From Mesorhizobium sp. WSM3859 (GTDB lineage Bacteria; Pseudomonadota; Alphaproteobacteria; Rhizobiales; Rhizobiaceae), in contig NZ_NSGG01000009.1 of the NCBI RefSeq assembly GCF_002295065.1, positions 62,001 through 126,000 on the forward strand: DNA of 64,000 nucleotides, in the 5' to 3' direction. Made by a program: the position numbers and the translations under genes. Within the stretch, counting starts at the first letter, position 1, and every line of letters starts with the position of its first letter. Positions 51,085 through 60,564 of this stretch are shown piece after piece. The notes beneath the pieces were generated by a model. That model made no database searches. It was given only the letters and a program-made list of their open reading frames with translations, and had not been told where the DNA came from.

Positions 51085-52392
51085 ATGGGGAACGATCTCG
51101 CCGCATTCGCCAAGGAGAACGGCGTCAAATATTTCATGATCTCCTACACCGACCTGTTCAGCGGGCAACGCGCCAAGCTGGTGCCGGCGCAGGCGATCGC
51201 CGACATGCAGAAGGACGGTGCGGGCTTTGCCGGCTTCGCTACATGGCTCGATCTCACGCCGGCGCATCCGGACATGCTGGCGGTGCCCGATCCGGACTCG
51301 GTGATCCAGTTGCCCTGGAAGCCCGAGGTTGCCTGGGTGGCGGCCACCTGCGTGATGGACGACAAGCTCGTCGACCAGGCGCCGCGCAATACGCTGAAGC
51401 GGGTGATCGACGAAGCCGCCCGCGACGGCATGCATGTCAAGACCGGCGTCGAGGCCGAGTTCTTCCTGATCTCGCCGGACGGCAAGGCGATCTCCGACGA
51501 ATACGACACCGCCTCGAAGCCCTGCTATGACCAGCAGGCGGTGATGCGGCGCTATGACGTCATCGCAGAGATCTGCGACCACATGCTGGCGCTGGGCTGG
51601 GGCCCGTACCAGAACGACCACGAGGACGCCAACGGCCAGTTCGAGATGAACTGGACCTTCGATCACGCGCTGGCGACCGCTGACAAGCACTCCTTCTTCA
51701 AGTTCATGGTCAAGTCGATCGCGGAGAAACACGGCCTGCGCGCGACGTTCATGCCCAAACCCTTCCAGGGCCTGACCGGCAATGGCTGCCATGCGCATAT
51801 CTCGGTGTGGGACGAGACCGGCAAGACCAACGTATTCGCCGACAATTCGGAAGAGCTCGGCCTCTCCGCCAAGGGCAGGAACTTCCTTGGCGGCATCATG
51901 AAGCATGCCTCGGCGCTTGCCGCGATCACCAATCCGACGGTCAATTCCTACAAGCGCATCAACGCGCCGCGCACCATTTCGGGCGCGACCTGGGCGCCGA
52001 ACACAGTGACCTGGACCGGCAACAACCGCACCCACATGGTGCGCGTGCCGGGACCTGGACGCTTCGAGCTGCGCCTGCCCGACGGCGCCGCCAACCCCTA
52101 TCTCCTGCAGGCGGTCATCATCGCCGCCGGCCTCGACGGCATTCGCTCCAAGGCCGACCCCGGCAAGCGTTATGACATCGACATGTATCAGTTCGGCCAT
52201 ACCGTCACGGATGCGCCGAAACTGCCGCTCAACCTGCTCGACGCGCTGCGCGAATTCGACAACGACAAATCGCTCAAGGCGGCGCTGGGTGAGGAATTTT
52301 CGTCGGCATATCTAAAGCTGAAGCAGCAGGAATGGAATTCCTATGCTTCGCACTTCACCCAGTGGGAGCGCGACCACACGCTGGATATCTAG
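51085..52392 (+). CDS. gmaS: Gamma-glutamylmethylamide synthetase (type III glutamine synthetase-like)
   Basis: Ligase of 435 residues joining methylamine to glutamate at the expense of ATP. Glutamine synthetase motifs are clear: the acidic metal-binding VKTGVEAEFFLIS, the ATP/glutamate region NDHEDANGQFEMNW, NGCHAHISVWD, NPTVNSYKRI and RVPGPGRFELRLPDGAANPYL. GAGGAAC precedes the ATG at 51085. Being between mgsC and mgdA distinguishes it from a nitrogen-assimilation GlnA. Confidence 0.92.
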   Translation: MGNDLAAFAKENGVKYFMISYTDLFSGQRAKLVPAQAIADMQKDGAGFAGFATWLDLTPAHPDMLAVPDPDSVIQLPWKPEVAWVAATCVMDDKLVDQAPRNTLKRVIDEAARDGMHVKTGVEAEFFLISPDGKAISDEYDTASKPCYDQQAVMRRYDVIAEICDHMLALGWGPYQNDHEDANGQFEMNWTFDHALATADKHSFFKFMVKSIAEKHGLRATFMPKPFQGLTGNGCHAHISVWDETGKTNVFADNSEELGLSAKGRNFLGGIMKHASALAAITNPTVNSYKRINAPRTISGATWAPNTVTWTGNNRTHMVRVPGPGRFELRLPDGAANPYLLQAVIIAAGLDGIRSKADPGKRYDIDMYQFGHTVTDAPKLPLNLLDALREFDNDKSLKAALGEEFSSAYLKLKQQEWNSYASHFTQWERDHTLDI

Positions 52393-52430
52393 CATCCAGC
52401 GTTGCGGGTGAGCGGCCTCGGAATGACGCA

Positions 52431-53684
52431 ATGAAATATTCGATCTTCTCGCTCGCCAGCGCCGCCCTCTCCGGCCACAAGAACTGGAAGCCGACATGGC
52501 GCAACGCAGCACCCAAGGATCGCTATGATGTCGTGATCATCGGCGGTGGTGGGCACGGGCTCGCCACCGCCTGGTTCCTCGCCAGCGAGTTCGGCATCCG
52601 CAACATCGCCGTGCTGGAGAAGGGCTGGATCGGCTCCGGCAATGCCGGCCGCAACACCACCATCATCCGCTCCAATTACGGTCTGCCCGGCAATACCGGC
52701 TTCTACGAGCTGTCGATGAAGCTGTGGGAGACGATGGAGCAGGACCTCAACTACAACGCCATGGTCAGCCAGCGCGGCGTGCTCAACCTCTATCACTCCG
52801 ACGCCCAGCGCGACGCCTTCGCCCGTCGCGGCAACACGATGCGCATCAACGGCATCGATGCCGAACTGCTCGACCAGGCGGCGCTCAGGAAAATGCTGCC
52901 ATTCCTGAACTTCGACAATGCGCGCTTCCCCGTGCAGGGCGGACTGCTGCAGCGGCGCGGCGGCACCGCCCGCCACGATGCGGTCGTCTGGGGCTATGCG
53001 CATGCGGCGAGCGAGCTTGGCGTCGACATCATCCAGAATTGCGAGGTCACTGGCTTCACGCGCGACACCAACGGCAAGGTCACCGGGGTCGAGACCTCGC
53101 GTGGCAAGATCGGCGCCGGCAAGGTCGGCATGGCGGTTGCGGGCTCTTCCTCACGCGTCGCGGCGATGGCGGGGCTGCGCCTGCCGATCGAGAGCCATGT
53201 GCTGCAGGCCTTCGTCTCCGAGGCGATCAAGCCGCTCATCCCCGGCGTTATGACCTTCGGCGCCGGACATTTCTATGTCAGCCAGTCCGACAAGGGCGGG
53301 CTGGTCTTCGGCGGCGACATCGACGGCTACAATTCCTATGCTCAGCGCGGCAACCTGCCGGTGATGGAAGATGTCTGCGAAGGCGGCATGGCGCTGATCC
53401 CAATGATCGGCCGCGTGCGGCTGCTGCGCCAATGGGGCGGCATCATGGACATGTCGATGGACGGCTCGCCGATCATCGACAAGAGCCCGGTCGACGGCCT
53501 CTACATCAATGCCGGCTGGTGCTATGGCGGCTTCAAGGCAACGCCGGGCTCAGGCTTCGTCTTCGCTCATCTTCTGGCGCGCGACGAGGCGCATAAGGAG
53601 GCCGCCCGCTTCCGCCTCGACCGCTTCCAGCGCGGCGCCATGATCGACGAGAAGGGCCAGGGCGGCCAACCGAACCTGCACTGA
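52431..53684 (+). CDS. mgdA: N-methylglutamate dehydrogenase subunit A (sarcosine oxidase beta-like)
   Basis: Flavoprotein of 417 residues in the DAO family. FAD binding is at YDVVIIGGGGHGLATAWFL, the GNAGRNTTIIRSNYG loop follows, and the C-terminal part reads LYINAGWCYGGFKATPGSG. It resembles the SoxB subunit of heterotetrameric sarcosine oxidase and would oxidise N-methylglutamate to glutamate. The ATG at 52431 is chosen (MKYSIFSL), as in SoxB relatives; the earlier frame overlaps gmaS. Confidence 0.92.
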   Translation: MKYSIFSLASAALSGHKNWKPTWRNAAPKDRYDVVIIGGGGHGLATAWFLASEFGIRNIAVLEKGWIGSGNAGRNTTIIRSNYGLPGNTGFYELSMKLWETMEQDLNYNAMVSQRGVLNLYHSDAQRDAFARRGNTMRINGIDAELLDQAALRKMLPFLNFDNARFPVQGGLLQRRGGTARHDAVVWGYAHAASELGVDIIQNCEVTGFTRDTNGKVTGVETSRGKIGAGKVGMAVAGSSSRVAAMAGLRLPIESHVLQAFVSEAIKPLIPGVMTFGAGHFYVSQSDKGGLVFGGDIDGYNSYAQRGNLPVMEDVCEGGMALIPMIGRVRLLRQWGGIMDMSMDGSPIIDKSPVDGLYINAGWCYGGFKATPGSGFVFAHLLARDEAHKEAARFRLDRFQRGAMIDEKGQGGQPNLH

Positions 53685-53699
53685 GGACAGCCCGACACC

Positions 53700-53975
53700 A
53701 TGCGTATTGTCTGTCCCTTCTGCGGCGAACGCGAACTCGGCGAGTTCACCTATCTCGGCGACGCCAAGCCGCAACGCCCCGCCCCCGATGCCGGCGAAGA
53801 CGCCGTCTACGATTACGTCTATCTGCGCGACAACATCGCCGGGGTGATGGGCGAGCACTGGTACCATGGCGGCGGTTGCCGGACCTGGCTGAAGGTCACG
53901 CGCAACACGCTGACGCATGAGATTTCGGCCGTCGAGCCGGCGGCGGGCGCTGGAGCGGGGCAGGTTGTGAAATGA
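53700..53975 (+). CDS. mgdB: N-methylglutamate dehydrogenase subunit B (sarcosine oxidase delta-like)
   Basis: Small subunit of 91 residues. The zinc-binding start MRIVCPFCGERELGEF and later HWYHGGGCRTWLKVTRN supply the cysteine/histidine ligands seen in SoxD-type subunits. It lies 15 bp after mgdA. A 183-bp palindromic element follows it and separates it from mgdC. Confidence 0.92.
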   Translation: MRIVCPFCGERELGEFTYLGDAKPQRPAPDAGEDAVYDYVYLRDNIAGVMGEHWYHGGGCRTWLKVTRNTLTHEISAVEPAAGAGAGQVVK

Positions 53976-53992
53976 GCTATTGTCGCCAAGTC

Positions 53993-54175
53993 AGCGCTGC
54001 CCCTCACCTGCCTGCCGGCATCCTCTCCCCGTATAGTGACGGGGAGAGGGGCACTGTCGCCGCCGGTTTCGCCAATCGCCAGCGCTGCAGAAAGAAAGCC
54101 GGCATCGCGGCCAGCCTCCTTCTCCCCGTCTCTATACGGGGAGAAGTGCCCGGCAGGGCGATGAGGGGCAGCGCT
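53993..54175. repeat. 183-bp MITE-like palindromic element inside the mgd operon
   Basis: Perfect 13-bp ends AGCGCTGCCCCTC/GAGGGGCAGCGCT extend into imperfect arms of about 56 bp, each containing a hairpin around CTCCCCGTATAG. The element occupies most of the mgdB-mgdC gap. The open frame that crosses it (53972-54220) looks accidental. Confidence 0.8.
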
Positions 54176-54216
54176 GCCCTTCGCCATGACTTCGAATTGA
54201 CGAGAGGCTGGACACT

Positions 54217-57195
54217 GTGACCTCTCAACCCAATCGCCTCCCGACTAACGGGCTCATCGACCGCTCGACCGCGCTCAGCTTCCGTTTCGACGGCAAGAAT
54301 TTTTTGGGCTTCAAGGGCGATACGCTGGCTTCGGCGCTAGTCGCCAATGGCGTCAAGCTGGTCGGCCGCTCGTTCAAATATCACCGTCCGCGCGGCATCC
54401 TGACGGCGGGCTCGGAAGAGCCCAACGCGCTGGTCGAGCTGCGCAGCGGCGCGCGGCGCGAGCCGAACACCAAGGCGACGACGGCCGAGCTCTATGAAGG
54501 CCTGGAAGCCGCCAGCCAGAACCGCTGGCCGTCGCTCAATTTCGACGTCATGTCGGTCAACCAGCTGTTCGCGCCGATCTTCGTCGCCGGCTTCTACTAC
54601 AAGACCTTCATGTGGCCGGCAAAATTCTGGGAAGCGATCTACGAGCCGGCGATCCGCCGCGCCGCCGGCCTCGGCCGCGCGGCGGGCGTTTCCGATCCCG
54701 ACCACTATGACAAGGCCTGGGCGCATTGCGACGTGGTAATCGCGGGCTCCGGCCCGTCAGGTCTGGCGGCAGCGCTTGCCGCCGCGCGCTGCGGCGCGCG
54801 CGTCATCCTGTGCGAAGAGGATTTCGCCCTTGGCGGGCGGCTGCTTGCCGATGGCGGCACAATCGACGGATTGCCAGCCGCCGAATGGGTCACGCGCGCG
54901 GTTGCCGAACTTGAGGCGATGCCCGACGTGCGCATCATGACGCGCACGACTTTGTTCGGCGTTTATGACGGCGGCACCTATGGCGCGATCGAGCGGGTCA
55001 ACGACCATCTGCCGGCGCCGCCGGAGCATCAGGTGCGCCAGCGCCTGTGGCGGATCGTGGCCAAGCGCTGTGTGGTCGCTGCCGGCGCGATCGAACGTCC
55101 GATCGTCTTTGCCGGCAACGACACGCCGGGCGTTATGATGGCATCGGCCATGCGCAGCTATATCAACCGCTACGCCGCCACGCCGGCGAGACGCATTGCG
55201 CTGTTCACCAACAACGAGGATGGCTGGCGCACGGCCGAAACGGCGATCGCCGCCGGATTGCAAGTGGCGGCGGTCATCGATGCGCGGCCGGATGTCTCGC
55301 CGGCGCATCGCTCGCTGGCCAGCAAGGGCGGCTTCCCGGTGCTGCACGGCTCCGTCAGCAGCGTCGACGGCGGCAAGAATGGCGTGCGCAAGATTTCCGT
55401 CGCGCTGACCGGCGGCGCCCGCGCCGAGGTCGAGGCGGACGGGCTTGCCGTGTCGGGCGGTTGGAACCCGGCGGTCGGCCTCACTTCCTATCATCGCGGC
55501 CGGCCGAAATGGCGCGACGATATCGCCGCCTTCGTGCCGGACGGCGCACCGCCCGGCATGGTCGCCGCGGGTGCGGCCAACGGCGCCTTCGGTCTCGGCG
55601 CCTGCCTGCGCGAAGGGTTCGAAGCCGGCGCTGCCGCCGCACGCGATGCCGGGCGCAGCGGCAGCACTGGATCGATGCCGGTCGCCGACGACGAAGCCTT
55701 TTCGATCACCCCGCTCTGGCATGTAGCCGGCAAGGGCAAGGCCTTCGTCGACCAGCAGCATGACGTCACCGCTTCCGATGTCGAGCTGGCGCAGCGCGAG
55801 GGTTTTCAATCGGTCGAGCATCTCAAGCGCTACACGACGCTCGGCATGGCGACCGACCAGGGCAAGACCTCCAATGTCGCCGGCCTCGCCATCATGGCGG
55901 CGGTCAGCGGCAAGTCGATCCCCGAGACGGGCACGACGATCTGCCGGCCGCCCTACGTGCCCGTCGCCATCGGCGCTTTCGCCGGCCACCACCGCGACGA
56001 GAATTTCCATGCGACGCGGCTGACGCCGTCGCATCACTGGGCGACCGAACAGGGTGCGGTGTTTGTCGACACCGGGCTTTGGAAACGCGCCCAATGGTAC
56101 CCTCGCGCGGGCGAGAAGGACTGGCTGGAATCCGTGACGCGCGAGGTCAAGGCGGTGCGCAGCGGCGTCGGCTTCTGCGATGTCTCGACGCTCGGCAAGA
56201 TCGATGTGCATGGTCCGGATGCCGGCGCCTTCCTCGACCGCGTCTACATCAACGCCTTCTCCAGCCTCGCCGTCGGCAAGGCGCGCTACGGGCTGATGCT
56301 GCGCGAGGATGGCATCGTCTATGACGACGGCACGACCTCGCGTCTGGCCGAGGACCATTATTTCCTCACCACCACCACGGCCAAGGCCGGGCTGGTGATG
56401 CAGCATCTGGAATTCTGCCGGCAGGTGCTGTTCCCCGAACTTGACGTGCACCTGACCTCGGTCTCCGACCAATGGGCGCAGTTCTCCATCGCCGGACCGA
56501 GTGCGCGGAAACTGCTGCAACAAATCGTTGATGAGTCCGAAGATCTGTCGAACGAAGGCTTCCCCTTCATGGGCGCGCGCGAGGTCAAGCTGCGCGGCGG
56601 TCTGAAGGCAAGGCTGTTCCGCATCTCCTTCTCCGGCGAGTTGGCGTTCGAGATTTCTGTGCCGGCGCGTTACGGCGAGGCGATGGCGCGAAACCTGATG
56701 ATTGCGGGAGAACCATTCGGCGTGACGCCCTACGGCACCGAGGCGCTCGGCGTGATGCGCATCGAAAAGGGCCATGTCGCCGGGCCCGAGCTCAACGGAA
56801 CGACCACTGCCGGCGATCTCGGCCTTGGCAAAATGATGTCGACCAAGAAGGATTTCATCGGTCGCGTCATGGCCGGCCGCGAGGCGCTGGTGGCGCCGAA
56901 CCGGCAGGTGGTCGTCGGCATCAAGCCGATCGACAAGGCACGGCGCCTCCGCTCCGGCGCACATATCATCCCGAAGGGCGAGACGCCCGGGCCGGACAAC
57001 GACCAGGGCTATGTCACCTCGGTCTGTTTCTCGCCGGTGCTCGACCAGTGGATCGGGCTCGGCCTCGTCGAGCGCGGGCGCGAGCGCATCGGCGAGATCG
57101 TGCGGGCGCATGATCCGCTGCGCGGCGAGGACTACGATGTCGAGCTCTGCAATCCCGTCTTCTACGATCCGGATGGAGGGCGCCAGCGTGGCTGA
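54217..57195 (+). CDS. mgdC: N-methylglutamate dehydrogenase subunit C (sarcosine oxidase alpha-like)
   Basis: Large subunit of 992 residues. The N-terminal region has the SoxA ferredoxin-like domain (DTLASALVANGVKLVGRSFKYHRPRG). A nucleotide-binding domain begins near residue 172 (VVIAGSGPSGLAAALAAAR), with CVVAAGAIERPIVFAGNDTPGVM after it. The last 400 residues form a GcvT-type folate domain (VGFCDVSTLGKIDVHGPDAGAFLDR; GEPFGVTPYGTEALGVMRIEKGHV). It would pass the methyl carbon to tetrahydrofolate. The start is GTG at 54217 with GAGAGG upstream. Confidence 0.93.
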   Translation: MTSQPNRLPTNGLIDRSTALSFRFDGKNFLGFKGDTLASALVANGVKLVGRSFKYHRPRGILTAGSEEPNALVELRSGARREPNTKATTAELYEGLEAASQNRWPSLNFDVMSVNQLFAPIFVAGFYYKTFMWPAKFWEAIYEPAIRRAAGLGRAAGVSDPDHYDKAWAHCDVVIAGSGPSGLAAALAAARCGARVILCEEDFALGGRLLADGGTIDGLPAAEWVTRAVAELEAMPDVRIMTRTTLFGVYDGGTYGAIERVNDHLPAPPEHQVRQRLWRIVAKRCVVAAGAIERPIVFAGNDTPGVMMASAMRSYINRYAATPARRIALFTNNEDGWRTAETAIAAGLQVAAVIDARPDVSPAHRSLASKGGFPVLHGSVSSVDGGKNGVRKISVALTGGARAEVEADGLAVSGGWNPAVGLTSYHRGRPKWRDDIAAFVPDGAPPGMVAAGAANGAFGLGACLREGFEAGAAAARDAGRSGSTGSMPVADDEAFSITPLWHVAGKGKAFVDQQHDVTASDVELAQREGFQSVEHLKRYTTLGMATDQGKTSNVAGLAIMAAVSGKSIPETGTTICRPPYVPVAIGAFAGHHRDENFHATRLTPSHHWATEQGAVFVDTGLWKRAQWYPRAGEKDWLESVTREVKAVRSGVGFCDVSTLGKIDVHGPDAGAFLDRVYINAFSSLAVGKARYGLMLREDGIVYDDGTTSRLAEDHYFLTTTTAKAGLVMQHLEFCRQVLFPELDVHLTSVSDQWAQFSIAGPSARKLLQQIVDESEDLSNEGFPFMGAREVKLRGGLKARLFRISFSGELAFEISVPARYGEAMARNLMIAGEPFGVTPYGTEALGVMRIEKGHVAGPELNGTTTAGDLGLGKMMSTKKDFIGRVMAGREALVAPNRQVVVGIKPIDKARRLRSGAHIIPKGETPGPDNDQGYVTSVCFSPVLDQWIGLGLVERGRERIGEIVRAHDPLRGEDYDVELCNPVFYDPDGGRQRG

Positions 57196-57811
57196 TTTTT
57201 TCTGGAATGTCCGCAGTCCGCTCGACCGCGCGCTGGTCGCGGGTCCTTATGGCGCGCAGGGCGACGCCGGCGTGACGCTGACCGAGGTCCGCAATTTCGA
57301 CCTCGTGCAGGTGATGGCGCGGCGCGGCAAAGCAGACGAGACGGCGAAGGCTGCGCAGGCGCGCTTCGGTGTTGCCGCGCCGGAGACGCCGAAGGCTGTC
57401 GCTGCGGCCGATGCGACGCTTATCTGGTCGGGACCGGACCAGTTCCTCGTGCTGTCCAAGGGTGGCAGGTACACGGTCGAAAGCCTGGCGCCAATCTTTG
57501 CCGGCTCGGCTTCGCTTTCCGACCAATCGCATGCGCGGGCGCTGATCAGTGTTAGCGGCAACAAGGCGCGCGCGATGCTCGCCAAGCTGTCGTCGATCGA
57601 TTTGCATCCCGATGTGTTTACAGTCGGCGCGGGAGCCGCGACCTCGATGGATCATACGAGCATCACGCTCTGGCGCGGTGGTGATCGCAATGGCGAGGCG
57701 GTGTTCAACCTCCTGGTGTTCGCTACTTTTGCCGAGAGCCTGTGGCACACGATGCTGGACTCGGCCGCGGAATATGGCGTGACCGTCAGCCATTCGGAAG
57801 ACTTGGCGTAG
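57188..57811 (+). CDS. mgdD: N-methylglutamate dehydrogenase subunit D (sarcosine oxidase gamma-like)
   Basis: Subunit of 207 residues related to SoxG. It has the pattern LTEVRNFDLVQVMARRG, LIWSGPDQFLVLS, ARALISVSGNKARAMLAKLSSIDLHPDVF and a C-terminal NLLVFATFAESLWHTML. The GTG at 57188 overlaps the mgdC stop, and GGAGGG sits 7 bases before it; ATG 57173 is less likely since it would include that site. It is the last gene of the mgd set and is followed by a repeat. Confidence 0.9.
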   Translation: MADFFWNVRSPLDRALVAGPYGAQGDAGVTLTEVRNFDLVQVMARRGKADETAKAAQARFGVAAPETPKAVAAADATLIWSGPDQFLVLSKGGRYTVESLAPIFAGSASLSDQSHARALISVSGNKARAMLAKLSSIDLHPDVFTVGAGAATSMDHTSITLWRGGDRNGEAVFNLLVFATFAESLWHTMLDSAAEYGVTVSHSEDLA

Positions 57812-57826
57812 CGACGCGCGCCCTCT

Positions 57827-57970
57827 CCTTCTCCCCTTGTGGGAGAAGGTGTCGCCGAAGGCGACGGATGAGGGGTGCTCCAGGGAACGCCAGGGTCTCA
57901 CTCCGCTGGAACACCCCTCATCCGTCTCGGCGCTGCGCGCCGATCCACCTTCTCCCACAAGGGGAGAAGG
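57827..57970. repeat. 144-bp palindromic extragenic repeat, copy 2
   Basis: It has the same length and ends as the copy at 6046-6189, with about three substitutions (CAGGGTCTC for CAACGTCTC, GGAACACC for GGATCACC). It lies between mgdD and tdm. Confidence 0.9.
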
Positions 57971-58024
57971 GAAGTCCTGCCTTGCCAAACGCATTCCCCC
58001 TGCTATTCTCTCAGCGAAAATAAT

Positions 58025-58040
58025 TTTACCCTTAGGTAAA
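58025..58040. promoter_or_regulatory. TTTACC-CTTA-GGTAAA dyad upstream of tdm
   Basis: A 6-bp inverted pair around four bases, 30 bp before the tdm start codon. It is a candidate operator; its arms only loosely resemble the TTTCA sites elsewhere in the locus. Confidence 0.4.
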
Positions 58041-58069
58041 CTTGTTTCTCGCTCGGAGGAGGGTTTGAG

Positions 58070-60439
58070 ATGAGCCAGTCGCCCTACCCGGCCGTCCTAT
58101 CCGGGCCACCGCGTCCGAGCCTGATATTCAGGCCCGGCGAGATCCGGCTGCCGCCGGGCCTGGAGCGCTACACTGTGCAGGGCAATGGCGCGGTGCTCAT
58201 CGACGTCGAGGCGGGCGACAGCGTCAGCGTGACCAATGTCGAGGGCGGCCAGCCTTGCGAATTGCTGGCCTGGGACAAATCGGGCGTGACCGATCCCGGT
58301 ATTTTCGGTGAACGGTCGAACAGCAACGCGGCCGGCATCAAGGCGCTGCTCGCCGAGGGCGACGACAGTCTGTCGGCGCTGCGTCTCAGCCTCGAGCGCC
58401 GCAAGGTAGAGCTCGACCAACCGAAGGCCGTGCGCGTGTTCGGCGGCGCCACACCGGCCGGCGCCGAGCAGAGTTTTGCTGTCCAGCGCGACGGCGCGCT
58501 GCTGATCGCGGCGCCCGGCGGACCGATGCTGGTCGACGGTCACAACACAGCGACGCCGCTCACCGTGATCGTGCGCCGTGCGACGATCCGGCTGAAGACA
58601 AGAGGCCAGCTTGCCGATCCGCTCGCCGATCCGGTGCTCGATCTTCGCGTGAAGTCGGCGACCGCCGAAGCCTATTTCGTCAAGGCGGGCGACTATCTGC
58701 AGATCATCGATGTCGATGGCCGGCAGTGCACGGACTTCCAGTGTTTTTCCGCGCGCAAGCTCGACAAGGGGCGCGACCTGCCGCTCGACGTGACGACGAC
58801 CCGCACGCTGATGGGCTCGGCCTATCCGATGCCCGGCCTGCATTCGAAATATTATGACCAGGACATGGAGCCGCTGGTCGAGGTGGTGCGTGACACATGC
58901 GGCCGGCACGACGCCTTCGCGCTCGCCTGCGCCGCCAAATATTACGACGACATCGGCTATCCCGGCCACACCAACTGCTCGGAGAATTTCAACAAGGCGC
59001 TCGCCGACAAGGGTGTCACGTCCCGCGCCGGCTGGATGGCCATCAACTTCTTCTTCAACACGGCGATCGACGCGCATGGCGTGATGGTGTCGGACGAGCC
59101 CTGGTCGCGGCCAGGCGACTATGTGCTCTTGCGCGCGCTGACCGACATCGTCTGCGTGTCCTCGGCCTGCCCGGACGACACCACGCCCGCCAATGGCTGG
59201 GACCTCACCGACATCCATGTGCGGACCTATTCCGGCCAGCACAAATTCTCGCGAGCGATCGCCAGACGCATGAAGCCCGACTCGGAACCGAAAATGACCC
59301 GCGAGACAGCCTTTCATTCGAGCTTTGCCAAGCACACCCGCGACTTCGTCGAATACAGGGGTTATTGGCTCGCCAATTCCTTCGCCAAGGAAGGCGCCAT
59401 CGCCGAATACTGGGCCTGCCGGCGGGACGCGGTGATCATGGACCTGTCGCCGCTGCGCAAGTTCGAGGTCACCGGACCCGATGCCGAGGCGCTGTTGCAA
59501 TACTCGCTGACCCGCGACGTCAAGAAGCTCGGCGTCGGCCAAGTCGTCTACACGGCGATGTGCTACGAGCATGGCGGCATGATCGACGACGGCACGCTGC
59601 TTCGGCTCGGCAAGGACAATTTCCGCTGGGTCGGCGGCGACGATTTCTCCGGCGAATGGCTGCGCGAGACGGCCAAGAAGCTCGGCCTCAACGTGCTGGT
59701 GCGCTCCTCCACCGACCAGATGCACAACATCGCCGTGCAGGGCCCGAAGAGCCGCGACATCTTGAAGGAGGTCGTCTGGACCTCGCCGGTGCAGCCCTCG
59801 ATCGGTGAGCTCGAATGGTTCCGCTTCGCGGTGGCGCGCATCGGCGGCGGCAACGGGGTTCCGGTCGTCGTCTCGCGCACGGGCTATACGGGCGAGCTCG
59901 GCTATGAAATCTGGTGCCATCCGCGCGACGCCGAAAAAGTGTTCGACGCCGTCTGGGAAGCCGGCCAGCCGCACGGGCTGAAGCCGATGGGCCTGCAGGC
60001 GCTCGACATGGTGCGCATCGAGGCCGGACTGATCTTCGCTGGTTACGAATTCTCCGATCAGACCGATCCGTTCGAGGCCGGCATCGGCTTCACCGTGCCG
60101 CTGAAGACCAAGGCCGACGACTTCATCGGCCGCGACGCGCTGATCCGGCGCAGGGAGCATCCGCAGCACAAGCTCGTCGGCCTCGACATCGAGGCCAATA
60201 TCCCGGTCGGCCATGGCGACTGCGTCCATGTCGGCCGCGCCCAGATCGGCGTCGTCACCTCCGGCATGCGCTCGCCGGTGCTGGGCAAAAACATCGCGCT
60301 GGCAAGGCTCGACGTCACCCATGCCGAGATCGGCACGGAGGTCGAGATCGGCAAGCTCGACGGCCACGCCAAACGGCTGCCTGCGCGCGTCGTGGCCTTC
60401 GCCCATTACGATCCGCAAAAGACAAAGCCGCGCTCCTGA
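58070..60439 (+). CDS. tdm: Trimethylamine N-oxide demethylase
   Basis: Enzyme of 789 residues that splits trimethylamine N-oxide into dimethylamine and formaldehyde. After an N-terminal domain comes a DUF1989 domain (GDYLQIIDVDGRQCTDFQCF onward) and a C-terminal GcvT-type folate domain (VTGPDAEALLQYSLTRDVKKLG; VSRTGYTGELGYEIWCHP; VGVVTSGMRSPVLGKN). Cysteines 287, 303 and 367 keep the 16- and 64-residue spacing that I recall for the zinc cysteines of the Methylocella enzyme. GGAGGAGGG precedes the ATG. It links Tmm to the dmm genes. Confidence 0.9.
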   Translation: MSQSPYPAVLSGPPRPSLIFRPGEIRLPPGLERYTVQGNGAVLIDVEAGDSVSVTNVEGGQPCELLAWDKSGVTDPGIFGERSNSNAAGIKALLAEGDDSLSALRLSLERRKVELDQPKAVRVFGGATPAGAEQSFAVQRDGALLIAAPGGPMLVDGHNTATPLTVIVRRATIRLKTRGQLADPLADPVLDLRVKSATAEAYFVKAGDYLQIIDVDGRQCTDFQCFSARKLDKGRDLPLDVTTTRTLMGSAYPMPGLHSKYYDQDMEPLVEVVRDTCGRHDAFALACAAKYYDDIGYPGHTNCSENFNKALADKGVTSRAGWMAINFFFNTAIDAHGVMVSDEPWSRPGDYVLLRALTDIVCVSSACPDDTTPANGWDLTDIHVRTYSGQHKFSRAIARRMKPDSEPKMTRETAFHSSFAKHTRDFVEYRGYWLANSFAKEGAIAEYWACRRDAVIMDLSPLRKFEVTGPDAEALLQYSLTRDVKKLGVGQVVYTAMCYEHGGMIDDGTLLRLGKDNFRWVGGDDFSGEWLRETAKKLGLNVLVRSSTDQMHNIAVQGPKSRDILKEVVWTSPVQPSIGELEWFRFAVARIGGGNGVPVVVSRTGYTGELGYEIWCHPRDAEKVFDAVWEAGQPHGLKPMGLQALDMVRIEAGLIFAGYEFSDQTDPFEAGIGFTVPLKTKADDFIGRDALIRRREHPQHKLVGLDIEANIPVGHGDCVHVGRAQIGVVTSGMRSPVLGKNIALARLDVTHAEIGTEVEIGKLDGHAKRLPARVVAFAHYDPQKTKPRS

Positions 60440-60564
60440 TACCCCTCCGAAGGCCAGATCCGACCCTCGCCGGCCGCCACCGGCGGCGGTCGCACCAATG
60501 TTTCGCAAGCGTGATGTGCATGACATTCACAAAACGCTTGACGCGAAAGCGCGTCGGATCAATC

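Noticed and set aside
53972..54220. Small gene between mgdB and mgdC
   Set aside because: It lies almost wholly within a palindromic repeat and overlaps both neighbours. Its translation is arginine-rich and featureless.
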